64,000 bases of DNA from Paracidovorax wautersii (GTDB lineage: Bacteria > Pseudomonadota > Gammaproteobacteria > Burkholderiales > Burkholderiaceae_C): assembly GCF_900113035.1 (NCBI RefSeq), contig NZ_FONX01000010.1, forward strand, positions 118,062 through 182,061. Reading direction: 5' to 3'. Below, one piece after another: positions 39,495 through 48,400 of the stretch. The notes below the pieces were generated by a model that did not search any database, was not told where the DNA came from, and worked only from the letters and a program-made list of their open reading frames with translations. Position numbers and translations under genes: made by a program. Position 1 is the stretch's first letter, and each line of letters begins with the position of its first letter.

Positions 39495-40361
39495 TCAGGC
39501 TGCGAGCACCTGCGGCGGCTGTTGCTGCTGCTGCACGCTCTGGCCGAAATAGAAGTGGCGGATGTCTTCGCGCTCGCGCAGCGCCTGCGCCGTGCCGCCG
39601 AGCACGCTGCGCCCGGCTTCCAGCACGGTGGCGCGGTCGGCGTACTGCAGGGCCACGGTGGAGTTCTGCTCGGCCACCAGGATGGTCAGGCCCTCCTCGC
39701 GGTTCAGGCGCCGCAGCTGGCGGAAGATGTCCTGCACCACCAGCGGCGCCAGGCCCATGGAGGGCTCGTCGAGCACCAGCAGGCGCGGGCGCGACATCAG
39801 CGCGCGGCCGATGGCGGTCATCTGCTGCTCGCCGCCGGAGGTGAGGCCGGCCGCGCTGCGCCGCCGCTCCTTCAGCCGCGGAAAGAGGGCATAGACCCGC
39901 TCCAGCCCGTCGGCGATCTCCGCGCGCCGGGCGCTGCGGCCGATGCCGCCGGTGATCAGGTTCTCTTCGACCGAGAGGCTGGGAAAGCAGTGGCGGCCTT
40001 CCAGCACCTGCACCAGCCCGGCACGGACCAGGGCGGCAGGGCTGGCGCGGGCCACGTCCTGGCCGCCGTAGGTGATGCGGCCGGCGGTGAGCTGCCCGCG
40101 CTCGGCCGGCAGCAGGTGCGACACGGCCTTGAGCGTGGTGGACTTGCCCGCGCCGTTGGCGCCCAGCAGGGCATGGATCTCGCCGGGCTGCACGTCGAAG
40201 CTCACGCCGTGCAGCGCAGCGATGGCGCCCTGATAGACCGCGTGCGCGCCTTGCACGGACAGCAGTGCAGGCACGGCGGCCGGTGCGGCGGCGTCATTGA
40301 ATGTGGCGTCGTTGGCGCCGGAAGGCGCGGGTGGCGCGTGTGGGGCGGGTGAATCGGCCAT
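39495..40361 (-). CDS. Liv-type ABC transporter ATPase (LivF-like)
   Basis: 288 residues with Walker A GANGAGKSTT, signature LTSGGEQQMTAIGRAL and Walker B LLVLDEPSMGL, the LivF type. An Ala/Pro-rich N-terminal extension of about 35 residues and a glutamine tract near the C-terminus (QQQQQPP) are unusual. It is separated from the other transporter genes by a DszC-like gene, yet remains in the same operon. It energises uptake together with the LivG-like protein encoded upstream. Confidence 0.92.
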   Translation of the reverse strand: MADSPAPHAPPAPSGANDATFNDAAAPAAVPALLSVQGAHAVYQGAIAALHGVSFDVQPGEIHALLGANGAGKSTTLKAVSHLLPAERGQLTAGRITYGGQDVARASPAALVRAGLVQVLEGRHCFPSLSVEENLITGGIGRSARRAEIADGLERVYALFPRLKERRRSAAGLTSGGEQQMTAIGRALMSRPRLLVLDEPSMGLAPLVVQDIFRQLRRLNREEGLTILVAEQNSTVALQYADRATVLEAGRSVLGGTAQALREREDIRHFYFGQSVQQQQQPPQVLAA

Positions 40362-40375
40362 GGCGTGCTCCGCCT

Positions 40376-41713
40376 TCAGGCGGCCCGGGCCAGCGGCCGG
40401 GCCTGTGCGGCGTTGGCGGCGTCGGCCGCCGTGCCGGCCTCGTTGCCGCCTGCGCTGGCCGGGCGGCCGGGGCCGGCGCCGATCTGCCAGACATAGGGCG
40501 GCTCGGTGCCGTTGACTTCCCAGTCGCCCACGATGCGCGCCTTGTAGATCACCGGGTTGTGCGATGCCACGGTGCGCGCGTTGCGCCAGTGGCGGTCCAG
40601 CGATTGCGCGCTGCTGGCGGCCGAGGCGCCCAGGCCGTTGAAGAACTGGCCCGCGGCGCGCAGCACCTGCTCGCCCAGCGCCACCTGGCCCTGGGCGGAT
40701 TCCAGCTCCGCCTCGATGTTGGCCTGGCGCTCCTCTTCGGGCGTGCCGTGCCAGTGCGCGTCGTAGGCGCGCTGGGCGGCGAAGGCGGCGCGCACGGCGG
40801 TGGCTTCGGCCGCGTAGGCGACGGCCGAGACCTCGCCCACCACCTGCAGCACCTGCGGGTCCTGCGCCACGCTGGGCGCGTTGCCGGTGCTGAAGATGCG
40901 CTTGCGCGCGCGCACCTGGGCGGCGGCGTCGCGCGTGATGGCGCGGGCGATGCCGGCCAGCGTGGCGAGGTGGAAGAGCTGGTAGAAGGCCGTCTGGTAC
41001 TTGAAGCGGCCGGTGAAGGGGAAGATGTTCTCGGGATCGACCTCGGCGTCCTGATAGACGGAGGTGCCGCTGCCCGTGGTGCGCTGGCCGAAGCCGTCCC
41101 AGTCGTCGTGGTGCGCCACGCCCGGCTGGCGGGCGCGCACGGCGGCGATCACGTCCAGCCCGTCGCCATCGCCCGGGCCGTCGCGGCGGGCGTAGAGGTC
41201 GATCCAGTCCGCGAAGATGCTGCCGGTGCTGTAGAACTTGCGGCCGTTGACGACCCAGCGGCCGTCTTCTTTTTGCGTGACGCGGGTGATGACGTCGCCG
41301 ATGGCCACGTTGCCCACTTCGGTCCAGGCATTGCCGGCCAGATCGCCTTCGGCGAAGCGCCGCAGCCAGACGGCGTTGGCCGCATCGAGCGGGGCGTTGA
41401 GGCGGTCCTCGACGAAGGCGAAGTGCCCGCGCAGCGCCTGCACGATGTTGGAATCGGCCTCGGCCAGCTCCACCAGCAGCTGGAAGAGCTGCGGCAGCGT
41501 GGCGCCGTCGCCGCCGTGCTCCACGGGCACGCGCAGGGCGCCGAAGCGCGCCTCCTTCAGCCACTGGATGGCCTCATGGCCCAGGCGGCGCTGCTGCTCG
41601 CGTTCGAGCGCCGTGGCCTGGATGCGGGCGAAGATGGGGCGGTACTTGGCGGCGATGGCCTCGTAGGCCGGGCCGAGGATGGAGGGAGAGGGGGCGCGGT
41701 AGGCGTCGGTCAT
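40376..41713 (-). CDS. DszC-like flavin-dependent monooxygenase, second copy
   Basis: 445 residues starting MTDAYRAPSPSILG. Motifs are LRVPVEHGGDGATLPQLFQL, VNGRKFYSTGSIFADWIDL, DDWDGFGQRTTGSGTSVYQD and RNARTVASHNPVIYKARIVG, of the DszC/SfnB group. Compared with the neighbour at 38.2 kb it keeps the DWDGFGQRTTGSGT pattern of SfnB, so its substrate may differ. It lies 14 bp before the LivF-like gene. A Gly/Ala-rich tail follows the domain. Confidence 0.88.
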   Translation of the reverse strand: MTDAYRAPSPSILGPAYEAIAAKYRPIFARIQATALEREQQRRLGHEAIQWLKEARFGALRVPVEHGGDGATLPQLFQLLVELAEADSNIVQALRGHFAFVEDRLNAPLDAANAVWLRRFAEGDLAGNAWTEVGNVAIGDVITRVTQKEDGRWVVNGRKFYSTGSIFADWIDLYARRDGPGDGDGLDVIAAVRARQPGVAHHDDWDGFGQRTTGSGTSVYQDAEVDPENIFPFTGRFKYQTAFYQLFHLATLAGIARAITRDAAAQVRARKRIFSTGNAPSVAQDPQVLQVVGEVSAVAYAAEATAVRAAFAAQRAYDAHWHGTPEEERQANIEAELESAQGQVALGEQVLRAAGQFFNGLGASAASSAQSLDRHWRNARTVASHNPVIYKARIVGDWEVNGTEPPYVWQIGAGPGRPASAGGNEAGTAADAANAAQARPLARAA

Positions 41714-41864
41714 GGTGTCGCTCCTGATGCTTGCGGATGAAGGGTGGTTCATGGGCGGATGGCAAAACCCAGCGAAGCGGTTCTGGCGAGCCGCTGCATC
41801 GCAGGCAGTACGGGCCGCACGGCCCGATGCGGCGACGGCGCCGCAAGGGTTCTGCCAGCCGCGC

Positions 41865-43217
41865 TCAGTCGTCGATGCTCTTGCGCACCTTGATGTTCTT
41901 TTCCTTGGCATAGGCCAGGGCGGACTTTTCGATGATCGGGCGCAGCAGCTTCCAGTCCGGGGCGATCCAGTCGGAGACGACCTTCCACTGCGTGCCGTCC
42001 CACTGCTGGAAGGCCACCAGGCCGTCGCCCTCATGGTTGTCCCACGTCACGTTGATGGAGTGGAAGAGCCCCTTGGCGCCCAGGGCTGCGGCGCGGGCCT
42101 GGTCGATCTTCAGGTTCTCCAGGCCCCAGCGCACCTCGTCGCCGGTGAGGGTGCGCTTGCCGAACTTGGCCTGCGCGATGCGCAGGGCCTCCACGCTCAG
42201 GATGCCGTTGACCACGCCCAGGTTGTGATAGACGGTGCCGATGCGCTTCTTGTCCTGCAGGTTGCCCAGGCCGCCGCCATAGACGGTCTTGATGATGTCC
42301 TGCAGCACCGGGTACTGCGTGCCGGGCGCCACCGAGGTGATGGCGACGTAGCCCTTGGCGGCGTCGCCCGCGGGGATCACGTCTTCCTCGGAGTTGGACC
42401 AGATGTTGCCCACGATGCGGTCGGCCGGAAAGCCGGTCTTCTGCGCCGTCTTGAGCGCCACCGGGTTCATCACGCCCCAGCCGCGCAGCACCACGAAGTC
42501 GGGCTTGGCGCGGCGGATGGCCAGCCATTGCGACTGCTGCTCGTTGCCCGGGTGCGGCACCTCGATCTGCTGCACGGTGAAGCCGTACTTCTTGGCCAGC
42601 AGCTCGTAGATCGGGATCGTCTCCTTGCCGTAGGGCGAGCCGTGGTAGAGCACCACGATCTTCTTGCCCTTGAGCTGGTCGATGCCGCCCACCTTGGTGC
42701 CCAGGTAGTTCACGATGCCCGAGGTCTCGCTGTACGGGTTGACCAGCAGCGGGAAGATGTACTTGAACACGGCGCCGTCGGTGGTGTCCGTGCGGCCGTG
42801 GTTGATGGTGATGAGCGGCACCTTGTCGGCCGTCACGCGGTCGATCAGCGCGTAGGCGATGCCCACCGACATCGGGTTCCACGCGGCGATGCCGGGGCGC
42901 GTCTTCAGGCGTTCATAGACCTCCACGCCGCGCTCGACCTCGTACTGCGTCTCGCCTTCCTCCCAGGTCAGCTTGACGCCGCCCACGCCGCCGTCGCGGG
43001 TGTTGATGAGGTTCAGGTAGTCGATGAAGCCGCCGAAGAAGCCCGTGCCGCCGGCGGCATAGGGCCCCACGCGGTAGCTCTGCAGCGGAAAGAACTGTTC
43101 CTGCTGCTGCGCCGGCTTGGCCGGGGCTGCGGCCGTCTGGGCCTGCGCGGCCTGCAGCCCGGTGAGCGCGATGGCACTGGCCAGCGCGGCGGTTTTCAGA
43201 TGGCGAACGAAAGACAT
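41865..43217 (-). CDS. Periplasmic substrate-binding protein of Liv-type ABC transporter
   Basis: 450 residues with a signal peptide ending LQAAQAQT and a Gln/Ala/Pro linker. The mature part is a type I periplasmic binding protein (GTGFFGGFIDYLNLINTRDG, YLGTKVGGIDQLKGKKIVVL, RIVGNIWSNSEEDVIPAG). It belongs to the LivJ/K group, but its location between sfnG and two DszC-like monooxygenases points to an organosulfur ligand rather than leucine. It lies 84 bp after the LivM-like gene. Confidence 0.92.
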   Translation of the reverse strand: MSFVRHLKTAALASAIALTGLQAAQAQTAAAPAKPAQQQEQFFPLQSYRVGPYAAGGTGFFGGFIDYLNLINTRDGGVGGVKLTWEEGETQYEVERGVEVYERLKTRPGIAAWNPMSVGIAYALIDRVTADKVPLITINHGRTDTTDGAVFKYIFPLLVNPYSETSGIVNYLGTKVGGIDQLKGKKIVVLYHGSPYGKETIPIYELLAKKYGFTVQQIEVPHPGNEQQSQWLAIRRAKPDFVVLRGWGVMNPVALKTAQKTGFPADRIVGNIWSNSEEDVIPAGDAAKGYVAITSVAPGTQYPVLQDIIKTVYGGGLGNLQDKKRIGTVYHNLGVVNGILSVEALRIAQAKFGKRTLTGDEVRWGLENLKIDQARAAALGAKGLFHSINVTWDNHEGDGLVAFQQWDGTQWKVVSDWIAPDWKLLRPIIEKSALAYAKEKNIKVRKSIDD

Positions 43218-43301
43218 GCGAAGCGCTCCTGTCGAAAGAAGGATGGAAAAAAAGGAAACGGAAAAAAGGGGGAAGAAAGGAAAGGGGCGGCGCCGAAGCG
43301 C

Positions 43302-44354
43302 TCAGGCGCCCTGGGCGGCAGCGGGCCGGCGACAGCAGCGCGCCACCAGCCGTTCCCAGAGCGCCGCCAGGCCGCGCGGCTCGGCGATGAGAAAGCCCAC
43401 GATGAGCGCGCCCAGGGCGATGCGCTGGCACAGCTCCAGCACGCCCGAATCGAACCACTGGCCCAGCAGCAGGCTGCCCAGGCGCGAGAGCAGCAGCGGG
43501 AAGAGCACGATCAGCGCCGCGCCCAGGAAGGCGCCGCGCAGCGTGGCCAGCCCGCCGATGATGACGATGAAGAGGATCTGGAACGAGCGGTCCAGGTTGA
43601 AGCCCGCCGGCTCCACCGTGCGCAGATAGACGAAGCCCCAGAGCACGCCCGCCACGCCGATCACGAAGGACGAGAGCGCGAACGCCAGCAGCTTGGTGCG
43701 CAGCACCGGCACGCCGATCACGCGGGCGGCCAGTTCGTTGTCGCGCACGGCGATGAAGTGGTGGCCGGTGGGCGTGCGCGTCACGCGCCAGACCACGGCG
43801 GTGAGCACGGCCACCACGCTGAGCGCGAAGAGGTAGCGGCCCGCAGGCGTGTCGAAGGCCACGCCCGCCACGGCGAGCGGCGGCGCGTCGATCACGCCCG
43901 AGGGGTTGTCGTTGCTGAACCAGCCGAACTTGGTCAACGCCCACTGCACGAAGAACTGCGCCGCCAGCGTCGAGACCGCCAGGTAGAAGCCGCGCAGCCG
44001 CAGGCTGGGCAGGCCGAACACCACGCCCACCAGCGTGGCTGCCACGCCGCCGAGGGCGATGGCCGCCAGCAGCGGCAGGCCCTGCACGCGCAGCTGGAAG
44101 TTGTAGGCGGCATAGACGCCCACCGCCATGAAGGCGGCCGAGCCCAGCGAGAGCTGGCCCGCGTAGCCGGTGAGCAGGTTGAGCCCCACGGCGGCGAGCG
44201 ACAGCGCGAGGAAGGGAATCAGCAGCGCGTCGAAGACGTAGTCGGAGGCCACCAGCGGCACCAGGCCGTAGGCCAGCGCCAGCACGAGGACGGGGGTGGC
44301 CCAGAGCGGCCAGCGCGCGGAGTTGCCGGAGAGTTGCACGGTATGCGTTGCCAT
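43302..44354 (-). CDS. Liv-type ABC transporter permease (LivM-like)
   Basis: 350 residues, about nine helices. The LivM motifs LNLLTGYAGQLSLGSAAFMA, LPSLRLRGFYLAVSTLAAQF and FIVIIGGLATLRGAFLGAA are clear. Start 44354 (MATHTVQLSGN) is 4 bp after the LivH-like stop. It forms the transmembrane pore with LivH. Confidence 0.93.
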   Translation of the reverse strand: MATHTVQLSGNSARWPLWATPVLVLALAYGLVPLVASDYVFDALLIPFLALSLAAVGLNLLTGYAGQLSLGSAAFMAVGVYAAYNFQLRVQGLPLLAAIALGGVAATLVGVVFGLPSLRLRGFYLAVSTLAAQFFVQWALTKFGWFSNDNPSGVIDAPPLAVAGVAFDTPAGRYLFALSVVAVLTAVVWRVTRTPTGHHFIAVRDNELAARVIGVPVLRTKLLAFALSSFVIGVAGVLWGFVYLRTVEPAGFNLDRSFQILFIVIIGGLATLRGAFLGAALIVLFPLLLSRLGSLLLGQWFDSGVLELCQRIALGALIVGFLIAEPRGLAALWERLVARCCRRPAAAQGA

Positions 44355-44358
44355 GATT

Positions 44359-45258
44359 TCAGGCCCTTTCCACCAGCCGTTGCCCGAAGAGGCCGCCGGG
44401 CCGCACGAGCAGGAAGAGCAGCGCCGCCGCATAGGCGAACCAGCTTTCGATGCCGCCGCCCACATAGGGGCCCAGATAGACCTCGGCCAGCTTTTCCAGC
44501 GCGCCGATCAGCAGGCCGCCCACGATGGCGCCCAGGATCGAATCGAAGCCGCCCAGCACCAGCACCGGCAGCGCCTTGAGCACCACCAGCGAGAGCGAGA
44601 ACTGCACGCCCAGGCGCGCCCCCCAGAGCAGCCCGGCCACCAGCGCGATCACGCCGGCGGCGGACCACACCGTGGCCCAGATCACCGGCAGGCGCAGGCC
44701 CACGGCCAGCGCGGCGAAGGTGTCGTCGGCCACGGCGCGGAAGGCCAGGCCCACGCGGGTGTAGCGGAAGAAGGCCGAGAGCGCGATCACCATCAGCGCC
44801 GCCACGCCGGCCGCGAACAGATCGAACGTGGACACCAGCACGCCCGCGAACTCGATGGGCTCGTCGGCCACGCCCAGCTCCAGCGAATGCACCTGCGTGC
44901 CCCACACCAGCTGGGCCACGCCCTCGATCACGTAGGAGAGGCCCAGCGTCGCCATGAAGAGCGTGATGGGCGGCTGGTTGACCAGCGGGCGCAGCACGGT
45001 GCGCTCGATGGCCAGGCCCAGCGCCACCATCAGCGCGAAGGTGATGCCCAGCGCCAGCACGAAGGGCAGGCCGCGCTCGACCAGGCTCACGAAGGTGAGC
45101 GCCGCGAAGAGCAGCTGCGCGCCCTGCGCGAAGTTGAGCACGCCCGAGGTCTTGTAGATCAGCACGAAGCCGATCGCCACCAGCGAATACATCACGCCCG
45201 AGAGCAGCCCGCCGATCAGCACCTCGGCCAGGAAAGCGAAGTCGAAGCCCTGGGCCAT
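44359..45258 (-). CDS. Liv-type ABC transporter permease (LivH-like)
   Basis: 299 residues of eight or so helices with LivH motifs GVMYSLVAIGFVLIYKTSGV, LNFAQGAQLLFAA and LGGFDSILGAIVGGLLIG. The start codon overlaps the stop of the LivG-like gene by one base (TGATG), so the two are translationally coupled. Partner of the LivM-like protein. Confidence 0.93.
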   Translation of the reverse strand: MAQGFDFAFLAEVLIGGLLSGVMYSLVAIGFVLIYKTSGVLNFAQGAQLLFAALTFVSLVERGLPFVLALGITFALMVALGLAIERTVLRPLVNQPPITLFMATLGLSYVIEGVAQLVWGTQVHSLELGVADEPIEFAGVLVSTFDLFAAGVAALMVIALSAFFRYTRVGLAFRAVADDTFAALAVGLRLPVIWATVWSAAGVIALVAGLLWGARLGVQFSLSLVVLKALPVLVLGGFDSILGAIVGGLLIGALEKLAEVYLGPYVGGGIESWFAYAAALLFLLVRPGGLFGQRLVERA

Positions 45259-46172
45259 CACGCTTCCTCCGCGTGCGCCACGCCCAGGTAGGCGTCGATC
45301 ACCGCCTGGTCGGCCTGCACCTCGGCGGGCGTGCCGTCGGCGATCTTGCGGCCATGGTCCAGCACCGCGACGCGGTCCGACAGGCCCAGCACGATGCCGA
45401 TGTCGTGCTCGATGAGCACCACGGCCGCGCCGTGCTGGTCGCGTGCCAGGCGGATCAGCGCGGCCATCTCGTTCTTTTCCGACACGGTGGTGCCGGCCAG
45501 GGGCTCGTCCAGCAGCAGCAGGCCGGGGCGCGCCACCAGGGCGCGGCCCAGCTCCACGCGCTTTTGCAGGCCATAGGGCAGGCCGCCCGCGAGCCGGTCC
45601 TGCACGGCGGCCAGGCCCAGCAGGTCGATGGCCTCGCGCGCCTCTTCGCGCGCGGCGTTCCATTCGCGCCGCGCCCGGCCCCAGCCCAGCAGCTGCTCGG
45701 CGAAGCTGGCGCGGGCCGCATGCACGCGGCCCAGCGCGATGTTGTCGCGCACGGAAAGGCCCTTGAAGAGCGCCAGGTTCTGGAAGGTGCGCGCCACGCC
45801 CAGCTGCGCGAGCCGTGCCGTGGGCACCTGCGCGAAGGCCTGGCCCGCGATGCGGATCTGCCCGGCCTGGGGCCGGTACAGCCCGCTGATGACGTTGACG
45901 AGCGAGCTCTTGCCCGCGCCGTTGGGCCCGATGATGGCGCGCAGCTCGCCCGGCGCCACGCGCAGGTCGATGCCGCTCAGCGCATGCACGCCGCCGAAGG
46001 AAAGGTCGATGCCCTGCAGCTCCAGCGCCGCGGCGTCTTGCCGGGCGGGTGCGTCAGGGCGGCCGCGCAGGGCCGTAGTGCGTTTTTCGGCAGTGACGGC
46101 GCCCCCCAGGGGCGCCAGCGAGCCTTCGAACAGGATGGTGCTGGACATGGTGTTGTGCGTTCTGGCGGGCAA
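45258..46172 (-). CDS. Liv-type ABC transporter ATPase (LivG-like)
   Basis: 304 residues: an N-terminal extension of about 45 residues, then the ATPase with Walker A GPNGAGKSSLVN, the LivG signature LPYGLQKRVELGRAL and Walker B LLLDEPLAGT, ending in the LivG tail VIDAYLGVAHAEEA. It is the first transporter gene after sfnG (111 bp). Confidence 0.93.
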   Translation of the reverse strand: MPARTHNTMSSTILFEGSLAPLGGAVTAEKRTTALRGRPDAPARQDAAALELQGIDLSFGGVHALSGIDLRVAPGELRAIIGPNGAGKSSLVNVISGLYRPQAGQIRIAGQAFAQVPTARLAQLGVARTFQNLALFKGLSVRDNIALGRVHAARASFAEQLLGWGRARREWNAAREEAREAIDLLGLAAVQDRLAGGLPYGLQKRVELGRALVARPGLLLLDEPLAGTTVSEKNEMAALIRLARDQHGAAVVLIEHDIGIVLGLSDRVAVLDHGRKIADGTPAEVQADQAVIDAYLGVAHAEEA

Positions 46173-46283
46173 GGCTGCGCCCGGCGCCGCTGCGCAGGGC
46201 AGGCGGCGTGGGGTGGCGCCAGGGCCGTTGATGGGTGGTTGTGGGCTGGTGAGGAGAAGGTGACGGGGAAAGCGCGCGCCCCC

Positions 46284-47477
46284 TCAGGCGGCGACGGCCT
46301 CGGCGGGTTCCCGCGCTGCGCCGGCGGGGTTGCCGCCTGCGTGCTGCTGTTGCTGCTGCTGCTTGCGATCCGCTTCGAGCTCCAGCTCGCGCACCAGCGG
46401 CAGCACCTTCTGGCCGAAGTACTCCACCTCTTCGATGAAGTGCAGGAAGCCGGCGAGGATCAGGTCCACGCCCACGGCCTTGAGCGCCACGATGCGTTCG
46501 GCCACCTGCCGCGGCGTGCCGATCAGGTTGGTGCGGAAGCCGTCGTTGTATTGCACCAGGTCCTCGAAGGTGGACTTCGCCCAGTTGCCCTCGCCCTCGG
46601 GCGACGAGCGGCCGGCCTGCCGGGCCGCTTCGCCGAAGGCGTGCACGGCTTCCACATGGGCGTGGTCGATGATGTCCTTCAGCACGGCACGGGCCTCTTC
46701 CTCGGTGTCGCGGGCGATGACGAAGGCGTTGATGCCGATGCGTACGTAGTGGCCCGTCTCGGCCGCCTTGGCGCGGATGTCGTCGATCTGCTGCTTCACG
46801 CCCTCGGGCGTGTTGCCGTTGGTGAGGTACCAGTCCGACACGCGCGCCGCCATGTCGCGCGCGGCGCGCGAGCTGCCGCCCTGGAAGATCTCCGGGTGGG
46901 GCCGCTGCACGGGCTTGGGGCTGAGCGTGTAGCGGTTGAAGCGGTAGAAGTCGCCCTTGAAGGTGAATTCGTCCTGCGTCCAGATGCCCTTGAGCGCGCG
47001 GATGAACTCCTCCGAACGGCGGTAGCGTTCGTCATGCTCCAGCCAGGGCTCGCCGATGGCCTGGAACTCGCCCTTGAACCAGCCGCTCACCACGTTGATG
47101 CCGATGCGCCCCTGCGAGATGTGATCGATGGTGGCGATCTGCTTGGCCACCACGGCGGGGCTCCAGGGGCCGGGCAGGATGGCGGCCAGCACCTTGAGCC
47201 TGGTGGTGGCGTGCAGCAGGGCCTGGCTGAACGACACCGATTCATGCTGGTGCTCGGCACCGTAGCCGGCCGTGAAGCGGATCTGGCTCAGGGCGTAGTC
47301 GAAGCCCGCCCGCTCGGCCACCTGCGCCAGCCGCTGGTTGTATTCGAGGCTCCAGTCGGTGCGCTGCGCGATGGTGCTGACCACCAGGCCGCCGCTGACG
47401 TTGGGCACCCAGTAGGCGAACTTCAGAGGGTTGGACGAAGAGAGCGCGTGGATGTCTTGGTCTTGGCTCATGGCCAT
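46284..47477 (-). CDS. sfnG: Dimethylsulfone monooxygenase SfnG (LLM family)
   Basis: 397 residues. The start region LKFAYWVPNVSGGLVVSTIA and QRTDW is diagnostic of SfnG, as are YGAEHQHESVSFSQALLHAT and GPWSPAVVAKQIATIDHIS. SfnG uses FMNH2 to turn dimethylsulfone into methanesulfinate. A tail with six glutamines and Ala/Gly-rich sequence is extra compared with characterised enzymes. It follows msuE by 72 bp, which would supply the reduced flavin. Confidence 0.93.
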   Translation of the reverse strand: MAMSQDQDIHALSSSNPLKFAYWVPNVSGGLVVSTIAQRTDWSLEYNQRLAQVAERAGFDYALSQIRFTAGYGAEHQHESVSFSQALLHATTRLKVLAAILPGPWSPAVVAKQIATIDHISQGRIGINVVSGWFKGEFQAIGEPWLEHDERYRRSEEFIRALKGIWTQDEFTFKGDFYRFNRYTLSPKPVQRPHPEIFQGGSSRAARDMAARVSDWYLTNGNTPEGVKQQIDDIRAKAAETGHYVRIGINAFVIARDTEEEARAVLKDIIDHAHVEAVHAFGEAARQAGRSSPEGEGNWAKSTFEDLVQYNDGFRTNLIGTPRQVAERIVALKAVGVDLILAGFLHFIEEVEYFGQKVLPLVRELELEADRKQQQQQQHAGGNPAGAAREPAEAVAA

Positions 47478-47549
47478 GCTCCTTGGGTCTGCGGCGGTGC
47501 GGCGGTGCGGCGGTGATCGGGCGGGGCGGGCTGGTGGCGCGCAGCGGCT

Positions 47550-48131
47550 TCAGGCCACCCGGGCGAGCCGCGCGGCCGGTGCCGCCTCGGCCTGGGCGAG
47601 GCCGATCAGCGGCGCGGCGCGCTGCGCGGTCAGCGCGATGCGCGCCTTCAGCGCCTCGCTGCCGATGGCGTAGCCCGCGAAGTCCTGCTCCGACGCATAC
47701 ACGCCCAGCGGCAGCGTGCGTGCCTGGAAGAAGCTGAAGAGCGGGCGCAGCTGGTGGTCGATCACCAGCGCGTGGCGGTCGCTGCCGCCGGTGGCGGCCA
47801 GCAGCACGGGCACGTCGATCAGCGCCTCGTGGTGGACGAAGTCGAACAGGTGCTTGAAGAGGCCCGTGTAGGAGCCGCGATAGACCGGGCTCGCCACGAT
47901 CAGCAGGTCGGCCGATTCGATGGCGGCCAGATCCGCCTCCACGCTCGCGGGCAGCTGGCTGCGGTAGAGCGCGCCGCCGATCTGCGGTGCGAGCGGGCCC
48001 AGCTCGATGGTGCGCGCCTCGATGGGCAGCACGTCGCTGATGGCGGCGATCAGTTCCTCGACGAGCACCAGCGTGCGCGAGGGGCGTTGCACGTTGCCGG
48101 AGACGGCCACTACCTTGTATTTGCGGGTCAT
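47550..48131 (-). CDS. msuE: NAD(P)H-dependent FMN reductase, MsuE/SsuE type
   Basis: 193 residues. Start 48131 (MTRKYKVVAVSGNVQRPSRT) follows AAGGAAGG. The flavodoxin-like fold shows SGNVQRPSRTLVLVEEL, ASPVYRGSYTGLFKHLFD and ATGGSDRHALVIDHQLRPLF, the MsuE/SsuE pattern. It reduces FMN for the two-component monooxygenases of the locus: SfnG, the SsuD-like and NtaA-like enzymes and the SfnB/DszC-type ones. It is the only such reductase seen in the window, so it may serve them all. Confidence 0.93.
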   Translation of the reverse strand: MTRKYKVVAVSGNVQRPSRTLVLVEELIAAISDVLPIEARTIELGPLAPQIGGALYRSQLPASVEADLAAIESADLLIVASPVYRGSYTGLFKHLFDFVHHEALIDVPVLLAATGGSDRHALVIDHQLRPLFSFFQARTLPLGVYASEQDFAGYAIGSEALKARIALTAQRAAPLIGLAQAEAAPAARLARVA

Positions 48132-48232
48132 GGGAAAGCACCTTCCTTGAATGCGGTAAGAGACCCCGGCACGACCGCCGTGCCGGGTGGTTGAGGTGCA
48201 TTGAAGCCCGTTTGCCGCGCGAGTGCAGCAAA

Positions 48233-48253
48233 GGATTCGGCGCATGCTTATTC
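48233..48253 (-). promoter_or_regulatory. Shared sulfur-locus promoter motif, copy 3
   Basis: On the minus strand the site begins GAATAAGCATGCGCCGAA and ends TCC, preceded by CGAATTTTCC. The ATAAGCA-GCGC-GAAT core is shared with the copy before the SsuD-like gene. It lies 101 bp upstream of msuE. Confidence 0.55.
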
Positions 48254-48273
48254 GGAAAATTCGCACGTGCGCC

Positions 48274-48324
48274 GCAGCCGCCGCGCGGGCCGCGCGCAGC
48301 CGCCGCGCGGGCCGCGCGCAGCCG
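48274..48324. repeat. 22-bp G/C tandem repeat, about 2.3 copies
   Basis: The unit starting GCAGCCGCCGCGCGGGCC occurs at 48274-48295 and 48296-48317, with a partial third copy to 48324. It lies between the msuE promoter motif and the REP-like hairpin. No function is evident; slippage could vary its length. Confidence 0.75.
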
Positions 48325-48357
48325 CGCGCCGCGCCCCACGCGGGTGGGGTGGCGGAT

Positions 48358-48400
48358 TGCTATGGTTTGTGTAGCTGAAAGCCCTTGCGGATCAAGGGCT
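48358..48400. repeat. REP-like intergenic repeat, degenerate copy
   Basis: TGCTATGGTTTGTGTAGCTG is followed by AGCCCTTG-CGGAT-CAAGGGCT (48380-48400). The TGCTAT...TAGCT head and CAAG-containing hairpin follow the plan of the copy at 17182-17230, with changed stem bases. Confidence 0.5.

Noticed and set aside
39495..46172. Treating the Liv-type transporter as a branched-chain amino acid importer
   Set aside because: All neighbouring genes in the operon are sulfur-acquisition enzymes; the amino-acid role is possible but less likely.
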